Assembly: GCA_902546145.1 (NCBI GenBank)
Contig: CACCIT010000001.1
Coordinates: forward strand, 1-64,000
Direction: 5' to 3'
Length of the DNA stretch: 64,000 nucleotides
Source: an uncultured Pelagibacteraceae bacterium
Lineage (GTDB): Bacteria; Pseudomonadota; Alphaproteobacteria; Pelagibacterales; Pelagibacteraceae
Every line of letters starts with the position of its first letter. Position 1 is the stretch's first letter. The notes beneath the pieces were generated by a model that saw only the letters and a program-made list of their open reading frames with translations, searched no databases and was not told the origin of the DNA. Below, one piece after another: positions 63,143 to 64,000 of the stretch. The position numbers were made by a program, and so were the translations under genes.

Positions 63143-63158
63143 CGTATATAAAAGCTGA

Positions 63159-63599
63159 ATGAATAATAAAATAATTATTATTAACGGTCCAAATCTTAAT
63201 CTATTAGGTGAAAGAGAACAATCACAATATGGATCAGGTAACTATGAACAACTTAAAGAAAATTGTTTAAAAAAATCAAAAGAAATTGGGCTTGACTGTG
63301 AATTTATCCAATCAAATTTGGAGGGAGATTTAGTAAATACAATTCAAGATGCACGTAAAAATTATGATGGAATGATTCTAAATGCTGCTGCATTTACACA
63401 TACTTCAGTTGCAATAAGAGATGCTCTTGAATTGTTCAAGAAACCAATAATTGAAATGCATATATCAAACATATATAAAAGAGAGGAATTTAGACATAAA
63501 TCACTTATTAGTGGAGTTGCAACAGGTGGGATTTTTGGATTAGGCACTGAGGGATATATTTTGGCCATAATTTCATTACAAAAGCTTTTACAAAAATGA
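63159..63599 (+). CDS. aroQ: Type II 3-dehydroquinate dehydratase AroQ
   Basis: 146 residues. IINGPNLNLLGEREQSQYG has the catalytic Tyr/Arg loop, ILNAAAFTHTSVAIRDAL the catalytic His region and MHISNIYKREEFRHKS the second His. It makes 3-dehydroshikimate in aromatic amino acid synthesis. Its stop overlaps the accB start (ATGA), the common aroQ-accB pairing. Confidence 0.96.
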   Translation: MNNKIIIINGPNLNLLGEREQSQYGSGNYEQLKENCLKKSKEIGLDCEFIQSNLEGDLVNTIQDARKNYDGMILNAAAFTHTSVAIRDALELFKKPIIEMHISNIYKREEFRHKSLISGVATGGIFGLGTEGYILAIISLQKLLQK

Positions 63600-64000
63600 A
63601 AATAGATAAAAACATAATCAAAGAACTTAGTAATTATTTAGATGAGTTTAATTTAACTGAAATAGAAATTACTGAAAAAGATACTAAAATTAAAGTTTCA
63701 AAAAATAACGTATCAATTAGCAACCAAACAATTCCAGCAACTGTAAACAATACAAATTTAACTGCTACTTCCCAATCTGCTGAAAGCGTTAAATCTGGTA
63801 CAGAAATTACTTCTCCAATAATTGGAACTGCTTATCATGCGCCAGAACCGGGGGCAAAAAAATTTGTTGAAGTTGGTAAAAAAATTAAAAAAGGTGACAC
63901 AATAATGATTGTTGAAGCAATGAAGACTATGAATCACGTCCCTTCTACTCATGATGGTGTTGTAAAAGAGATTTGTGTTGATGATGGTCAGCCAGTTGAG
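63596..64000 (+). CDS. accB: Acetyl-CoA carboxylase biotin carboxyl carrier protein, N-terminal part (cut by window edge)
   Basis: The first 135 residues are present. MKIDKNIIKELSNYLDEFNLTEIEI is the usual AccB start, followed by an Ala/Thr/Asn linker and the biotinyl domain: ITSPIIGTAYHAPEP, then VEAMKTMNHV with the Lys that is biotinylated. Only the final residues are missing. It carries carboxybiotin in fatty acid synthesis; accC usually follows. Confidence 0.95.
   Translation, partial: MKIDKNIIKELSNYLDEFNLTEIEITEKDTKIKVSKNNVSISNQTIPATVNNTNLTATSQSAESVKSGTEITSPIIGTAYHAPEPGAKKFVEVGKKIKKGDTIMIVEAMKTMNHVPSTHDGVVKEICVDDGQPVE

Noticed and set aside
1-64000. CRISPR arrays, tRNA or rRNA genes, insertion sequences
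   Set aside because: Intergenic stretches are at most about 160 bases. None holds regular repeats, cloverleaf-like sequence or transposase frames that I can recognise.

Overview
The window is an AT-rich, very tightly packed piece of an alphaproteobacterial genome. It most resembles the marine SAR11 clade (Candidatus Pelagibacter and relatives). The grounds are the low G+C, genes separated by 0-30 bases or overlapping by 1-8 bases, single small regulators, Lys/Asn/Ile-rich proteins, an iscR-sufBCDSUT-sufA operon, and what looks like a tandem SAM-II/SAM-V riboswitch before a betaine/homocysteine methyltransferase-type gene. This assignment is inference from gene content; no marker rRNA is in the window. 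No tRNA, rRNA, CRISPR array, insertion sequence or prophage was recognised. No stretch longer than about 160 bases lacks a gene.

Bases 1-34,300 form a catabolic and transport island. On the minus strand lies a tripartite tricarboxylate-type importer (tctC-tctB-tctA) followed by a short-chain dehydrogenase and a partial ROK kinase. Next come a PdxA-like dehydrogenase, another SDR, a Gfo/Idh/MocA oxidoreductase and an IolD-type ThDP hydrolase. Divergently there is an aldehyde dehydrogenase and an HpaI-type aldolase. A block with divergent PanB-like and PanE-like proteins, a MarR-like regulator, a DUF1907 protein, two Fe(II)/2-oxoglutarate-type oxygenases, a DMT transporter and a 2-hydroxyacid dehydrogenase follows. 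Then come a Gfo/Idh/MocA protein, a di-haem peroxidase facing a Sel1-repeat protein, a TRAP importer and another hydroxyacid dehydrogenase. From 25.5 to 34.3 kb there is a sugar/inositol locus: iolE, iolG, an ABC sugar importer with a LacI regulator, an SDR, a fuconolactonase-like amidohydrolase and an aldose-dehydrogenase-type aldo/keto reductase. Together these suggest uptake of cyclitols, deoxy-sugars and organic acids and their oxidation to pyruvate and small aldehydes.

Bases 34,300-64,000 are mostly housekeeping. They hold molybdopterin synthesis (moaA, C, D, E, B) joined to the methionine sulfoxide reductase msrPQ, a TSUP exporter, the riboswitch-controlled methyltransferase, glnA and a small ORF. 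Next is the complete SUF iron-sulfur operon with its IscR regulator and a good IscR-type operator. After that come anmK, tyrS, an AsmA/YhdP-like gene broken by one base, prfB with its programmed +1 frameshift, a class A penicillin-binding protein, RNase E/G, thiG-thiS, aroQ and the start of accB.

The points most worth a second look are listed here. The inositol genes are split, and the classical iolB/C/J are not here. The PanB-like and PanE-like enzymes lack canonical residues. A strong terminator hairpin lies inside the first codons of tctB. The secreted peroxidase has no ordinary start codon. The AsmA-like gene carries a one-base frameshift. Repeated palindromes mark candidate operators.
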